NCBI RefSeq assembly: GCF_002237595.1
Contig: NZ_CP022529.1
Span: 124,001 to 188,000, forward strand
Source: Labrenzia sp. VG12
Lineage (GTDB): Bacteria; Pseudomonadota; Alphaproteobacteria; Rhizobiales; Stappiaceae
Length of the DNA: 64,000 nt
Reading direction: 5' to 3'
This document shows, one piece after another, positions 26,618 to 35,861 of the stretch. A model generated the notes under the pieces. It saw only the letters and a program-made list of their open reading frames with translations, did no database searches and was not told the origin of the DNA. The first letter of the stretch is position 1. Each line of letters starts with the position of its first letter. Both the position numbers and the translations under genes were made by a program.

Positions 26618-29600
26618 TCAACCGGTGGCTTGGTTTTTCAAGCGAGGCCCTGGGCACGCATAGCGGCGGGTCCATTGCAGGCACCAGCCTGGAATGTCTT
26701 CCGCGGGCATGGGCCGGGCAATGGCGAACCCTTGTGCGAAGCGGCATCCAATGCTTTGCAGCATGCGGCCATGCTCTTCCGTCTCAACCCCTTCTGCCAG
26801 CACTTCCAGATCGAAAATGCGGCCAAATCCGACAATGCTCTTCAGAATTTCCTGGTCTTCCCGGTTGTGAAGCATGTCGCGGACAAAGCCCTGGTCGATC
26901 TTCAGCGTATGCAGCGGAAGTTGCTTCAGATAGACCAGCGACGAGTAGCCGGTGCCGAAATCGTCAAGCGCGAAACGCACGCCGAGCTGCGTACAATGCC
27001 GGATGATGTCGGCGATCTTGTCGAAATCGTTGATGGCGCTGGTTTCAAGGATCTCGATTTCAAGCCGCTCTGGATCTGCGTCCGGATGCCGGGCGAGCTG
27101 GGCTTCCAGCTTGCCGACAAAATCGGAGGCCAGCAAATGCACGGCGCTGGCATTGACGCTGACGCCTATATCAAGGCCACTTGTTCGCCAGGTTTCGATC
27201 TGTTGCAGCGCCGAGCCGATCACCCAGTTGCCGAGCGGAACTGCGATGGACGGGTTCTGCTCGATCGGCGGAAGAAAATCACCAGGCAGCAACAGGCCGC
27301 GTTTCGGGTGTTGCCAACGCAGCAACGCTTCGCAGCCGAGCAGGCGCCCGGATTCCAGGTCGACCTTGGGCTGGTAGTGGAGCAGAAACTCTCCTTCCTC
27401 CAACGCCTTCTGCGCCTCGGCAACCCGCGCGAACTGCGATGCGATTTCCTTGTCCTGATCCGGATTGAAAAAACGGTACTGGTTTCGCCCCGCCAGCTTG
27501 GCTTCGTACATCGCCTGATCTGCCTGCCGTTCCAGCTGGTCAGCATCGATGGCCTGCGTTTGCGGGAAGAAGGTCACGCCGGCGCTGGCTGTCACCTTCA
27601 CTGCGTGATCGTCAATGTCGAACGGGGCTGCCGCTGCGGTTTTGAGCCGATCAAGCGTTCCGATGCAATCCATCGGATCGTTCAGATCGGTGATGATGGC
27701 GACGAATTCGTCACCGCCGATCCGCGCAAGTGTGTCTTCGGAGCGCAGCATCGACTTGAGGCGGCGCGAGGTGGCAACAAGCAGACTGTCTCCGGCAGCA
27801 TGCCCCAGGGTGTCATTGACCGTTTTGAACCCGTCCAGGTCGATGAAGACAACAGCAATATGGTGATCATGACGTTTGGCGCGCGCCATGGCCTGGTTTA
27901 GCCGATCGGCCAGCAGCGCCCTGTTGGGCAGCCCGGTGAGCTTGTCATACTGGGCAAGGTGCTCCAGTTCCTGCTCGTGATCCTTGATTGCGGAAATGTC
28001 GGAGAACAGGCCGACGAAGTTGGCCGTCTTGCCATCGGCGCCCTGCACGGCGCTGATGGTCAGGATTTCCGGATAGACCCGCCCGTCCTTGGTCTTGTTC
28101 CAGATTTCGCCGCGCCAGGCGCCTTCGTCCTGCAAGGCGCGCCACATGTCCTTGTAGAAGGCCTTGTTGTGGCGTCCGGACTTCAGCATCCTGGCATTCT
28201 TGCCGAGGACTTCGTGCCGGTCGTACCCGGTGATTTCCGTGAAGGCCTCGTTGACGTCGACGATCACGCCATTGGGGTCTGCAATGATGATGCCTTCATC
28301 AGCCACGGTAAACACGCTTGCGCTCAGCTTGAGCTTGCTCTCGGCCTCCTTCTGGAGGGTGACGTCCTTGGCAACGGCATAAACGAGCCCGTCTGTCCTG
28401 TCCGTACGTGCCGACCACAACAGGTTCCTGTAGTTGCCGTTTTTGCAGCGCCACCTGTTCTCAAAACCGTCAACGTCAATGCCTTCCAGCAAGCCCGAAA
28501 AGGCTTCGCGCGTCCTGTCCAGATCGGCTGGATGAACCAGAGACATGAAGGGGCTGGACTGAAGTTCCTCCAGACCGAAGCCAAGGACCTCGAACCACGC
28601 GTCGTTCATGCGCTTGATCTTGCCCTTGTAGTCGACCACGAGATTGAGCGATTGGGTCTGATTGAAAAAGGCCTCAACGACATGCTGCGAGTGTTTGCGC
28701 TGCTCGATCTCGTGCGTCAGGTCGGCAGTGCGATCCCTGACCCGGTTCTCCAGATCGAGATTGAGGGTGGCAAGTTTCGCCTGCGTGTTCCGCAAGGTGC
28801 GGTTCATGTTGCGAAGGGACAGGAAGCGCCAGATGACAAAGCCGGTGCAGAGCACCGCCATCAGGACGCTCATCGCGAACACGATCCGGCTGCGCGACCA
28901 GAAAGGTTCGGGCGTGCCATACCATTTGGTGTAGATGGCGTTGTATTCGGGCGAGAGCAGAAACGCCGTAACGGCAGCGCTATAGGCCGCGTGCAGGTCT
29001 GCGCTGTCTTTTCGAAATTGCAGGCCACGCGGGACTTCACGCATTGGGGCGCCGACGATCTTGATCTTGTCCTCGACCTTCAACCGTCGCGCAAGACCCG
29101 AGAAGACCGTGTCGGGATAAACCACGGCATCGACTGATCCGGACAGGAGGCCGAAAAGGGCATGTTCTGGGTCTTCGTAGACGGTGAGATCGATGTCCTT
29201 GCGATCCCGCAGGAGATACAGGCCAACATTGTTGATCACCACACCGACGGATTTGCCATGCAGGCTGCCGAACGTGTTGACGCTGGCCGACCCGTCCCGC
29301 ACGAAGATGACGATCCGAAACGTTTCAACGGGATCTGTAAACAGGCTTGAACCAAGTCTCTGCGGAACGATGCCGCTGTTGGGAACGACATCTGCGGTGC
29401 CGTCTTCCAGCCGGCGATTGGCTTCGGCGAAGGTTTTTGCAACCGAGTATTCAACAGTGAAACCAAGTTGTGCTGACAGATGATCGAACACGTCGATCGC
29501 GAAACCCTGCGGTTCACCGGTCGCTGAAAGGCTGTAATGCGGTGGCCAGTTTTCCGGCACGGCGGCGACCACCACCCGCGGTTGGGTTTGTGCCGCCAGG

Positions 29601-29713
29601 GCTCCCTTGCCCTTTGGGGCTGCCCAGCTGCTTGACGCCGCCCAGAGCGGCAGCACCAAAAACAGCGCCAGCAGCGCAGTCACCCGCTTACCCGATGTCT
29701 CCCGAAATCCCAT
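26618..29713 (-). CDS. Periplasmic-binding / PAS / GGDEF / EAL signalling protein
   Basis: A 1031-residue membrane protein. It has a signal/anchor at ~9-32, a periplasmic family-3 solute-binding domain at ~46-268 (VAAVPENWPPHYSLSATGEP) and a membrane helix at ~277-297. A coiled-coil linker and two PAS domains follow (~345-450 and ~465-578). The GGDEF domain has signature GGDEF at 666-670 and I-site RSED at 657-660, and the EAL domain (~770-1015) has CEALLRWQHP and ALDDFGTGYSSL. Both catalytic signatures are intact, so it could make and degrade cyclic di-GMP under control of a periplasmic ligand and PAS signals. I chose the ATG at 29713, which gives a signal peptide; the open frame extends 22 codons upstream to a TTG. 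Confidence 0.92.
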   Translation of the reverse strand: MGFRETSGKRVTALLALFLVLPLWAASSSWAAPKGKGALAAQTQPRVVVAAVPENWPPHYSLSATGEPQGFAIDVFDHLSAQLGFTVEYSVAKTFAEANRRLEDGTADVVPNSGIVPQRLGSSLFTDPVETFRIVIFVRDGSASVNTFGSLHGKSVGVVINNVGLYLLRDRKDIDLTVYEDPEHALFGLLSGSVDAVVYPDTVFSGLARRLKVEDKIKIVGAPMREVPRGLQFRKDSADLHAAYSAAVTAFLLSPEYNAIYTKWYGTPEPFWSRSRIVFAMSVLMAVLCTGFVIWRFLSLRNMNRTLRNTQAKLATLNLDLENRVRDRTADLTHEIEQRKHSQHVVEAFFNQTQSLNLVVDYKGKIKRMNDAWFEVLGFGLEELQSSPFMSLVHPADLDRTREAFSGLLEGIDVDGFENRWRCKNGNYRNLLWSARTDRTDGLVYAVAKDVTLQKEAESKLKLSASVFTVADEGIIIADPNGVIVDVNEAFTEITGYDRHEVLGKNARMLKSGRHNKAFYKDMWRALQDEGAWRGEIWNKTKDGRVYPEILTISAVQGADGKTANFVGLFSDISAIKDHEQELEHLAQYDKLTGLPNRALLADRLNQAMARAKRHDHHIAVVFIDLDGFKTVNDTLGHAAGDSLLVATSRRLKSMLRSEDTLARIGGDEFVAIITDLNDPMDCIGTLDRLKTAAAAPFDIDDHAVKVTASAGVTFFPQTQAIDADQLERQADQAMYEAKLAGRNQYRFFNPDQDKEIASQFARVAEAQKALEEGEFLLHYQPKVDLESGRLLGCEALLRWQHPKRGLLLPGDFLPPIEQNPSIAVPLGNWVIGSALQQIETWRTSGLDIGVSVNASAVHLLASDFVGKLEAQLARHPDADPERLEIEILETSAINDFDKIADIIRHCTQLGVRFALDDFGTGYSSLVYLKQLPLHTLKIDQGFVRDMLHNREDQEILKSIVGFGRIFDLEVLAEGVETEEHGRMLQSIGCRFAQGFAIARPMPAEDIPGWCLQWTRRYACPGPRLKNQATG

Positions 29714-29949
29714 GTCAAACTGGTCCCTGAAATCCTGACGGGTGTCGCCTCTTTCCGAAGCAGTCCCTTTCACTTCCAAGCTGCGTTTGTCATGAAAATT
29801 CAGAAATCTGAATATTTATCTAAGTCTATGAAATATAAGTATTCTATCGATTGTGAAAATTGCCAAATAGTGTGTCGGGGTGTTTGTGCAACCGCATTGC
29901 ATTCCTGTTGAGATGAAAGGCGTGTCTTCCCCGGGTATACCGTGTCTGC

Positions 29950-30900
29950 TCAGTTCATTTCCGGAACCGGCGTCACTGCCTTGCCGGTCTCGAACCAGGC
30001 GTTCAGATTGTCGACCACAAGCTGGCCCATGGCGTTGCGGGTTGCCTGGGAGGCAGAGCCGACATGGGGAAGCACGGTAACGCGCGGCAGTACCAGAAGC
30101 GCAGGCGGCACATGTGGTTCGGCTTCAAACACATCCAGGCCGGCCCCGTAGATCTTGCCGTTTTCCAGCGCGGCAATCAGAGCGGCTTCGTCGATGACCG
30201 TGCCCCGGCCGATGTTGATCACGATGCCGGTCGGCCCGAGTGCCTCAAGCACGTCGGCATTGACCGCATGGTGCGTTGCTGTACCGCCCGGTGCGACCAC
30301 CATCAGCGTGTCGCAGGCGGTCGCAAGCCCGGTCAGGGACGCATGATAGGGATAGGCGATATCGTCCTGTTTGCTGCGGCCATGGTAGTGAATGCGCATG
30401 CCGAAGGCCTCGGCGCGTTTCGCGATTGCCTTGCCGATGCGTCCCAGCCCGAAAATGCCGAGCGTGCGTCCCTGAAGGGTGGCCTGGGTCAGCGGGTAGG
30501 GACCCTTGGCTTCCCAGTTGCCCTGCCGCAGCCACCTTTCCGCCTGGCCGAACTCGCGCACCGTCATCAACATCAGTCCAAGGGCGGTGTCAGCGACTTC
30601 CTCGGTCAGCACGTCGGGCGTGTGGGTGACCATCACCTGGGCAGCCAGGCAATCGTCGGTGTTGATATGGTCATAGCCGACGCCGAAGCTGGAGACGATC
30701 TCCGCATTCGGGAGTTTGGAGAGCAGTGCGGTGTTGACCGGCCCGAAGGCCATGGCGATGCCGCGGACCTTTGGCCCGATCTCCGCCAGCATCGCGTCCG
30801 GGTCTTCCGCCTCATAGAGCCGGTGCACGGTGTAGCGCGCGTCAAGCTGCTCCTGAACGATCGGCAGCATCGGGCGGGGCATCAGGAGTTCGATGGTCAT
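29950..30900 (-). CDS. D-2-hydroxyacid dehydrogenase (hydroxypyruvate/glyoxylate reductase type)
   Basis: A 316-residue NAD(P)-dependent dehydrogenase of the D-isomer family. The Rossmann motif is GIFGLGRIGKAIAKR, followed by HYHGRSK (the R suggests NADPH preference). The catalytic triad lies in NIGRGTVIDE (Arg), GLDVFEAEP (Glu) and LPHVGSAS (His). Likely substrates are glyoxylate or hydroxypyruvate. It is transcribed alone, with no pathway partner beside it. Confidence 0.92.
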   Translation of the reverse strand: MTIELLMPRPMLPIVQEQLDARYTVHRLYEAEDPDAMLAEIGPKVRGIAMAFGPVNTALLSKLPNAEIVSSFGVGYDHINTDDCLAAQVMVTHTPDVLTEEVADTALGLMLMTVREFGQAERWLRQGNWEAKGPYPLTQATLQGRTLGIFGLGRIGKAIAKRAEAFGMRIHYHGRSKQDDIAYPYHASLTGLATACDTLMVVAPGGTATHHAVNADVLEALGPTGIVINIGRGTVIDEAALIAALENGKIYGAGLDVFEAEPHVPPALLVLPRVTVLPHVGSASQATRNAMGQLVVDNLNAWFETGKAVTPVPEMN

Positions 30901-31018
30901 GAAAGGGATCCGGTGGCGGGAAGACTGAGAAGAGCGACGTGGAGCCGTGAAGATACAAAAAACGAAGCGGAGGGAAAGTCAAACTTCGGAACTTTGTCGG
31001 CTTGTGGATCGGTCCGGC

Positions 31019-32179
31019 TCACCCGTCCTTTCGGCCGTAGAGATAGGTCTCGATTATCTGCATTGCTTCAAAGGCGTTGCCAAGATCGTCGTCCAGACCG
31101 GCGACGAAGATCAGGTCACACTGATCGGCATAGTCACCCCATTGGACGGAAAACAGATCGTTGCCGCCATCATGCCAATAGACCCGCCCGATCCCGTTGA
31201 TATCCTGCACGACCAGTCCATAACCGTAGTGACTGACAGCGTCATCGTCTTCCGCGATATGGGCGGTGTGAATTGCCGCAAGTGTTTCGGGTCGAACGAT
31301 TTTCCCCTCTAGGACGGCGCGGCGGAACCGAAGCATCTCCGGAACCGTGGAGATAAGACCGCCGTTTCCGATCAGGTTCCAGGAAGGGGTGTGTCCGCCC
31401 CAGCTGGCTTCCCATATGCCCTGGCCGCTCTTTGTCCTGATCGATCGGGTTTCATCATAAGTGCTGAGATAACCGGTGTTCTCAAATCCGAGTCCGGACA
31501 GAATATCCTGCTGCAGATACTCTTCGTATGTTTTTGTGGACCGCAGCTCGATGATTGCGGCAATGAGACCATACCCGACATTGGAATAGGTGTAGGTCTG
31601 GCCAGGGATCGACAGGAGCTTGCTTCGAAAGGCGCGTGCCAGAAAATCCTGTCTTCCGATTGGCTCTTCGTCATCTCCAACCGCCTCGACAAATCCGGCC
31701 GAATGTGTGAGCAGTTGGTGCAGGGTAATCCCGGCCTTGTCGTCCGGAACGTCCGGAAAGATCTCCGAAAGTGTCTCGTCGAACCGGACCTTGCCCTCGT
31801 CAACCAGCTTTGCAGCCATGACAGCGGTCACCGTCTTGGTCACGGAATTGATGTCAATCTGCATCGTTTCTGGGTCGATCCAGTCTTCGTCAAGGACGCC
31901 AAACTCCTGAACGCGAATGGGACCGCCCTTGTGAGACACGCCGACAACAAAGGGAAGGTTGGCATCGGCGATCCTGCTGAGCGCATGTTGCAGCCGGGCA
32001 TCGAAGGGAGCCTCTATGCCAAGAACGGGGGCAGATGACGCTGGATCCGGTTGCCCCGCCAGACGCCCAAAAAAGACAAGGCCGGCAACAAGAACGGCAC
32101 TACAGGCAAAGCCGAGCGCATAAAATGATCGTCGACGGTAGGCATTTCGCAAGAACAAGCGGAGCTCCAGGTTGGGCAT
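31019..32179 (-). CDS. Membrane-anchored serine hydrolase, class C beta-lactamase fold
   Basis: A 386-residue protein. A basic N-terminus and one membrane helix (~19-39) anchor a periplasmic beta-lactamase/DD-peptidase-like domain. Active-site motifs are SVTK (S-x-x-K, in INSVTKTVTAVMAAKL), YSN (in YTYSNVGYG) and HDGG near residue 340. These resemble EstB/PBP4* esterases and peptidases more than true AmpC. The ATG at 32179 has AAGG directly before it, with poor spacing; no better start is seen. It faces the 2-hydroxyacid dehydrogenase region without obvious coupling. Confidence 0.85.
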   Translation of the reverse strand: MPNLELRLFLRNAYRRRSFYALGFACSAVLVAGLVFFGRLAGQPDPASSAPVLGIEAPFDARLQHALSRIADANLPFVVGVSHKGGPIRVQEFGVLDEDWIDPETMQIDINSVTKTVTAVMAAKLVDEGKVRFDETLSEIFPDVPDDKAGITLHQLLTHSAGFVEAVGDDEEPIGRQDFLARAFRSKLLSIPGQTYTYSNVGYGLIAAIIELRSTKTYEEYLQQDILSGLGFENTGYLSTYDETRSIRTKSGQGIWEASWGGHTPSWNLIGNGGLISTVPEMLRFRRAVLEGKIVRPETLAAIHTAHIAEDDDAVSHYGYGLVVQDINGIGRVYWHDGGNDLFSVQWGDYADQCDLIFVAGLDDDLGNAFEAMQIIETYLYGRKDG

Positions 32180-32344
32180 CCTTAAAGGGGCACGCCGTGC
32201 AGACGATCCGGCGCAAGCCTGATCGTCTCACACATCAGTCCTGATGGCACTCTCTATAAGTGTGCTGCGGGTGGTGTTGTCTTTTTGGTTGGCGGAATCA
32301 AGGCGCAAAGAACCGGGCTGCTAGCGCGTGCAAGCGGCAACGGG

Positions 32345-32710
32345 TCAGCTGTCGTTCAACCTGGTTTTGTCCTTCAAGGCCGCGCTTTCCTTCTTGAGAG
32401 GGCGGGACACCGGGCAGACTTCCTGAACGTAGCTGTTGAGCGTGTTGGTCAGGCTTTCCTGCACGATGGAATAGTGCACATACTGGCCGCGCTTTTCCTT
32501 GCGCACCAGTCCCGCACTTTCCAATACACCCAGGTGTTGGGAAATCGACGGTTTGGACATGTCGAAACGGTCGGCAATTTCGCCGGCGGTCAACGAACTG
32601 TGGGACAGATAGGCGAGGATCTTGCGCCGAGGCGCGGAGGCAAGGGCCTCGAAGATCTTCTGGATGCCACCGGACTCTGCCGCGTTCACAGACTCCTGCA
32701 GGTCACTCAT
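32345..32710 (-). CDS. ArsR/SmtB family transcriptional regulator
   Basis: A 121-residue winged-helix protein: KIFEALASAPRRKILAYLS, then LTAGEIADRFDMSKPSISQHLGVLESAGLV and the wing KRGQYVHYSI. The metal-binding ELCVC motif of arsenic sensors is absent; a single Cys (EVCPVSRPL) lies near the end, so it is probably not a classical metal sensor. GGAG lies 8 bases before the ATG. It is divergent from a desaturase gene, and a perfect AATTAGG palindrome starts 37 bases upstream of its start codon, so autoregulation and control of the desaturase are likely. Confidence 0.9.
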   Translation of the reverse strand: MSDLQESVNAAESGGIQKIFEALASAPRRKILAYLSHSSLTAGEIADRFDMSKPSISQHLGVLESAGLVRKEKRGQYVHYSIVQESLTNTLNSYVQEVCPVSRPLKKESAALKDKTRLNDS

Positions 32711-32746
32711 GTTCTGCGCTCCGGTTCCTTGACGGTTCAAAATATC

Positions 32747-32766
32747 AATTAGGTGGTTGCCTAATT
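32747..32766. promoter_or_regulatory. Palindromic operator candidate for the ArsR regulator
   Basis: AATTAGG-TGGTTG-CCTAATT has two exact 7-base arms in the arsR-desaturase gap, with an extra AATTAG half-site 16 bases further on. The location, just ahead of the arsR start codon, fits autorepression. Confidence 0.65.
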
Positions 32767-32932
32767 ATCTAACAGATGGTAATTAGCTTACAGCCTAAAT
32801 AATGGACGTCCGTTCCAAAGGCAAGCACCCGCTGACTTCGGCGGATCCGTCACAAACCAAACCAGCATGCTTTCGGAGAGGTCTCCGGAAGGTGAGAACC
32901 TGCGCCCGTTTGCCGGGAAGGAGGGGAGTATC

Positions 32933-33913
32933 ATGTCTTCAGTTCCATATCCCTCGATGAAGGCCGTCTCGACGGAGCGCGTTTCGTCCGATGGTGGCGC
33001 CAATCCGGTAGAAGGCGAGGTCGTCTTCAAACCCGTCAAGGCCATCTGGATCGGCGGCATGACGGCCGCCGCTCTGGTGGCCGGCCCATTGACGGCAACG
33101 CCGTCTGCTGTCGCCGTCTTTGTCATTTTAACCGCGATCACGATCTGCGGCGGCCATTCGGTTGGCATGCACAGGCTCCTGATCCACCGGTCCTTCCGCA
33201 CACATCGCAACATAGAGCGGTTTCTGGTCTATCTCGGTGTCCTGGTGGGCATGGCCGGCCCGTTCGGCATGATCCGGCTTCACGATTTTCGCGACTGGGG
33301 CCAGCGACAGCCAGACTGTCATGATTTCTTTTCCCATCGGTCCGGCTTCTGGAATGATGCCTGGTGGCAGCTTTGTTGTGGCATCAATCTGAAGACGGAA
33401 CCCCGGTTCACGATCGAAGACGATGTTGCCAACGACCCGTTTTACCGGTCCGTCGAAGCCACCTGGATGGCACAACAGCTGGTCATTGCCGTACCGCTTT
33501 ATCTCCTTGGCGGTCTGCCCTTTGTGATCTGGGGTGTGTGCTGCCGTGTCTCGGTGTCGCTCATCGGGCATTGGCTGGTCGGCTATTATGCGCATCAGCC
33601 CAAGGACCACTTGCTCTACATCGAAGGTGCCTGCGTTCAGGGCTACAATCTGCCGAGGCTTGGCCTTGTCACCTTTGGCGAAGCCTTCCACGAAAACCAC
33701 CACGCGTTCCCGAACTCCGCGAAACTGGGGATTTTGCCCGGGCAGACAGATCCGGGCTGGTGGCTGGTGAAAACCCTTGAACGGCTTGGCCTTGCCTGGG
33801 ACGTAAAGACGCCGGAAACCCTGGAGGCGCGGCCCGGTCTCTCGGTTAATTCCGGGGGTGGAGACAGGCCGGAGATCGGACCTTTCTGGCTCAAAACCCT
33901 GCCCAGGATCTGA
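32933..33913 (+). CDS. Membrane fatty acid desaturase family protein
   Basis: A 326-residue integral membrane protein with about four hydrophobic helices. Histidine clusters typical of acyl-lipid/acyl-CoA delta-9 desaturases are present: HRLLIHRSFRTHR (box 1), a variant middle box in DWGQRQPDCHDFFSHRSGFW, and FHENHHAFP (box 3). They bind the di-iron centre that inserts a double bond. The middle box lacks the usual HxxHH, as in some alphaproteobacterial members, so the reaction is likely but not certain. GGAGGGGAG lies just before the ATG. It is divergent from an ArsR regulator. Confidence 0.85.
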   Translation: MSSVPYPSMKAVSTERVSSDGGANPVEGEVVFKPVKAIWIGGMTAAALVAGPLTATPSAVAVFVILTAITICGGHSVGMHRLLIHRSFRTHRNIERFLVYLGVLVGMAGPFGMIRLHDFRDWGQRQPDCHDFFSHRSGFWNDAWWQLCCGINLKTEPRFTIEDDVANDPFYRSVEATWMAQQLVIAVPLYLLGGLPFVIWGVCCRVSVSLIGHWLVGYYAHQPKDHLLYIEGACVQGYNLPRLGLVTFGEAFHENHHAFPNSAKLGILPGQTDPGWWLVKTLERLGLAWDVKTPETLEARPGLSVNSGGGDRPEIGPFWLKTLPRI

Positions 33914-33925
33914 GATTGGTCGCGA

Positions 33926-33943
33926 TGCGGTAGGGGTACCGCA
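33926..33943 (+). terminator. Hairpin after the desaturase gene
   Basis: TGCGGTA-GGGG-TACCGCA is a perfect 7-bp stem 13 bases past the desaturase stop codon. No T-run follows, so it is only a possible terminator. Confidence 0.35.
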
Positions 33944-34092
33944 AGCCTCTCCTTGTCAGGAAGCAGTGGAGGTGGGCTCCGATGTGAGAGGCCCCCCTCA
34001 ATTCCCCCCATTGCCCCACGGTCAAAACTCCCCTAAAAGACGCCGCAGAATTCCAAAGAATCCCGTCAGCTTTAGTGGAGAAGCGGAGCCCC

Positions 34093-35742
34093 ATGGCGCG
34101 CCAGTTCATTTATCACATGCATGGCCTGTCCAAGGCCTATAACGACAAGAAGGTCCTCGACAACATCCATCTGTCCTTCTACCCGGACGCCAAGATCGGC
34201 ATCCTGGGTCCGAACGGGGCCGGTAAGTCGACGCTCTTGAAGATCATGGCCGGTATCGACAAGGAATATTCCGGCGAAGCCTGGGCGGCAGAAGGCGCCA
34301 AGGTCGGCTACCTGCCGCAGGAGCCTCAGCTCGACAATTCCAAGACGGTGATGGAAAACGTCATGGAAGGTGTCGCCCACAAGCAGGCCAAGCTCGACCG
34401 CTACAACGAGCTGATGATGAACTACTCGGACGAGACCGCCGAGGAAGGGGCCCAGCTTCAGGATGAAATCGACGCCCAGGACCTGTGGAACCTGGAAAGC
34501 CAGGTGGAAATGGCGATGGAAGCCCTGCGCTGCCCGCCGTCCGACAGCAGCGTTGAGAACCTTTCCGGTGGTGAGCGCCGCCGTGTCGCGCTTTGTAAAC
34601 TGCTCCTCAGCGAGCCGGATCTCCTGCTCCTCGACGAACCGACCAACCACCTGGACGCTGAAACCGTCCACTGGCTGGAACGGCACCTCAGAGAGTTCAA
34701 GGGCTCCGTCCTGATCATCACCCACGACCGCTACTTCCTGGACAATGTCACCGGCTGGATCCTGGAGCTCGACCGCGGTCAGGGCATTCCGTACGAGGGC
34801 AACTACTCGGTCTATCTGGAAAAGAAGACCAAGCGCATGGAGCAGGAAGGCCGCGAGAACATGGCCCGCTCCAAGGCGATCTCGCGCGAACGCGAGTGGA
34901 TGGGCATGTCGCCCAAAGGCCGTCAGACCAAATCGAAGGCCCGTATCAAGGCCTATCAGGACCTGGTCGCGATGCAGGAAGAGCGTCAGCCGACCATCGA
35001 GCAGATCCTCATCCCGGTGGGCGAGCGTCTCGGTGCCAACGTCATCGAGGTCGACGGCGTTTCCAAGGGCTTCGAAGACCGGCTTCTGATCGACAACCTG
35101 TCCTTCAAGCTGCCGCGCGGCGGCATTGTCGGCGTCATCGGCCCGAACGGCGCCGGTAAATCGACCCTGTTCAAGATGCTGACCGGCCAGGAAAAGCCGG
35201 ACAGCGGCAACGTCACCATCGGTGACAGCGTCCAGCTCGGTTATGTCGACCAGTCCCGCGATGCGCTCGACCCTAACAAGACGGTCTGGGAAGAGATTTC
35301 CGGTGGCGCCGAGGTGATCTATCTCGACGACAAGGAAATCAACTCGCGGGCCTATTGCTCGTCCTTCAACTTCAAGGGCCCGGCTCAGCAGGCCAAGGTC
35401 GGCGACCTCTCCGGTGGTCAGCGCAACCGCGTTCACCTCGCCAAGGTCCTGAAAAAGGGCGCCAACGTGCTGCTGCTCGATGAGCCGACCAACGATCTCG
35501 ACACCGAGACCCTGGCCGCTCTTGAGGACGCGCTGGAAAACTACGCCGGCTGCGCCGTGGTCATCAGCCACGATCGTATGTTCCTCGACCGTCTGGCAAC
35601 GCACATGCTTGCCTTTGAAGGCGACAGCCACGTGGAGTGGTTCGAAGGCAACTTCGAGGACTACGAAAAAGACAAGGTTCGCCGCCTCGGGGCCCATGCC
35701 GCCGACCCGCGCCGGATCAAGTACAAGCCGCTGACACGTTAA
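34093..35742 (+). CDS. ettA: Energy-dependent translational throttle protein EttA (ABC-F)
   Basis: A 549-residue soluble protein with two ABC ATPase domains. The first has Walker A GPNGAGKSTLLK and signature LSGGERRR; the second has GPNGAGKSTLFK and LSGGQRNR. The linker between them (YLEKKTKRMEQEGREN, then SPKGRQTKSKARI) and the toe/arm segment after the first Walker A match EttA. It binds the ribosomal E site and gates elongation according to ATP/ADP level. The ATG at 34093 follows GGAG by 4 bases; an in-frame GTG lies six codons upstream. A strong terminator follows. Confidence 0.96.
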   Translation: MARQFIYHMHGLSKAYNDKKVLDNIHLSFYPDAKIGILGPNGAGKSTLLKIMAGIDKEYSGEAWAAEGAKVGYLPQEPQLDNSKTVMENVMEGVAHKQAKLDRYNELMMNYSDETAEEGAQLQDEIDAQDLWNLESQVEMAMEALRCPPSDSSVENLSGGERRRVALCKLLLSEPDLLLLDEPTNHLDAETVHWLERHLREFKGSVLIITHDRYFLDNVTGWILELDRGQGIPYEGNYSVYLEKKTKRMEQEGRENMARSKAISREREWMGMSPKGRQTKSKARIKAYQDLVAMQEERQPTIEQILIPVGERLGANVIEVDGVSKGFEDRLLIDNLSFKLPRGGIVGVIGPNGAGKSTLFKMLTGQEKPDSGNVTIGDSVQLGYVDQSRDALDPNKTVWEEISGGAEVIYLDDKEINSRAYCSSFNFKGPAQQAKVGDLSGGQRNRVHLAKVLKKGANVLLLDEPTNDLDTETLAALEDALENYAGCAVVISHDRMFLDRLATHMLAFEGDSHVEWFEGNFEDYEKDKVRRLGAHAADPRRIKYKPLTR

Positions 35743-35770
35743 GCGAAGCGGCAAACACCGAAACTGGAAG

Positions 35771-35797
35771 AGGCGGCCCGATCGGGCCGCCTTTTTT
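35771..35797 (+). terminator. Rho-independent terminator of ettA
   Basis: AGGCGGCCCG-AT-CGGGCCGCCT is a perfect 10-bp stem followed by six T, about 30 bases past the ettA stop codon. Confidence 0.95.
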
Positions 35798-35861
35798 GGT
35801 TTTGCGCAGCGTCTGGTGAGCGGGGCCGAGAGGAGCCGGACAGGACCGCGCAAAAGGCGGC

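Noticed and set aside
26483..27901. Rightward open frame of 472 codons opposite the GGDEF/EAL gene
   Set aside because: Antisense shadow of the GGDEF and EAL domains.
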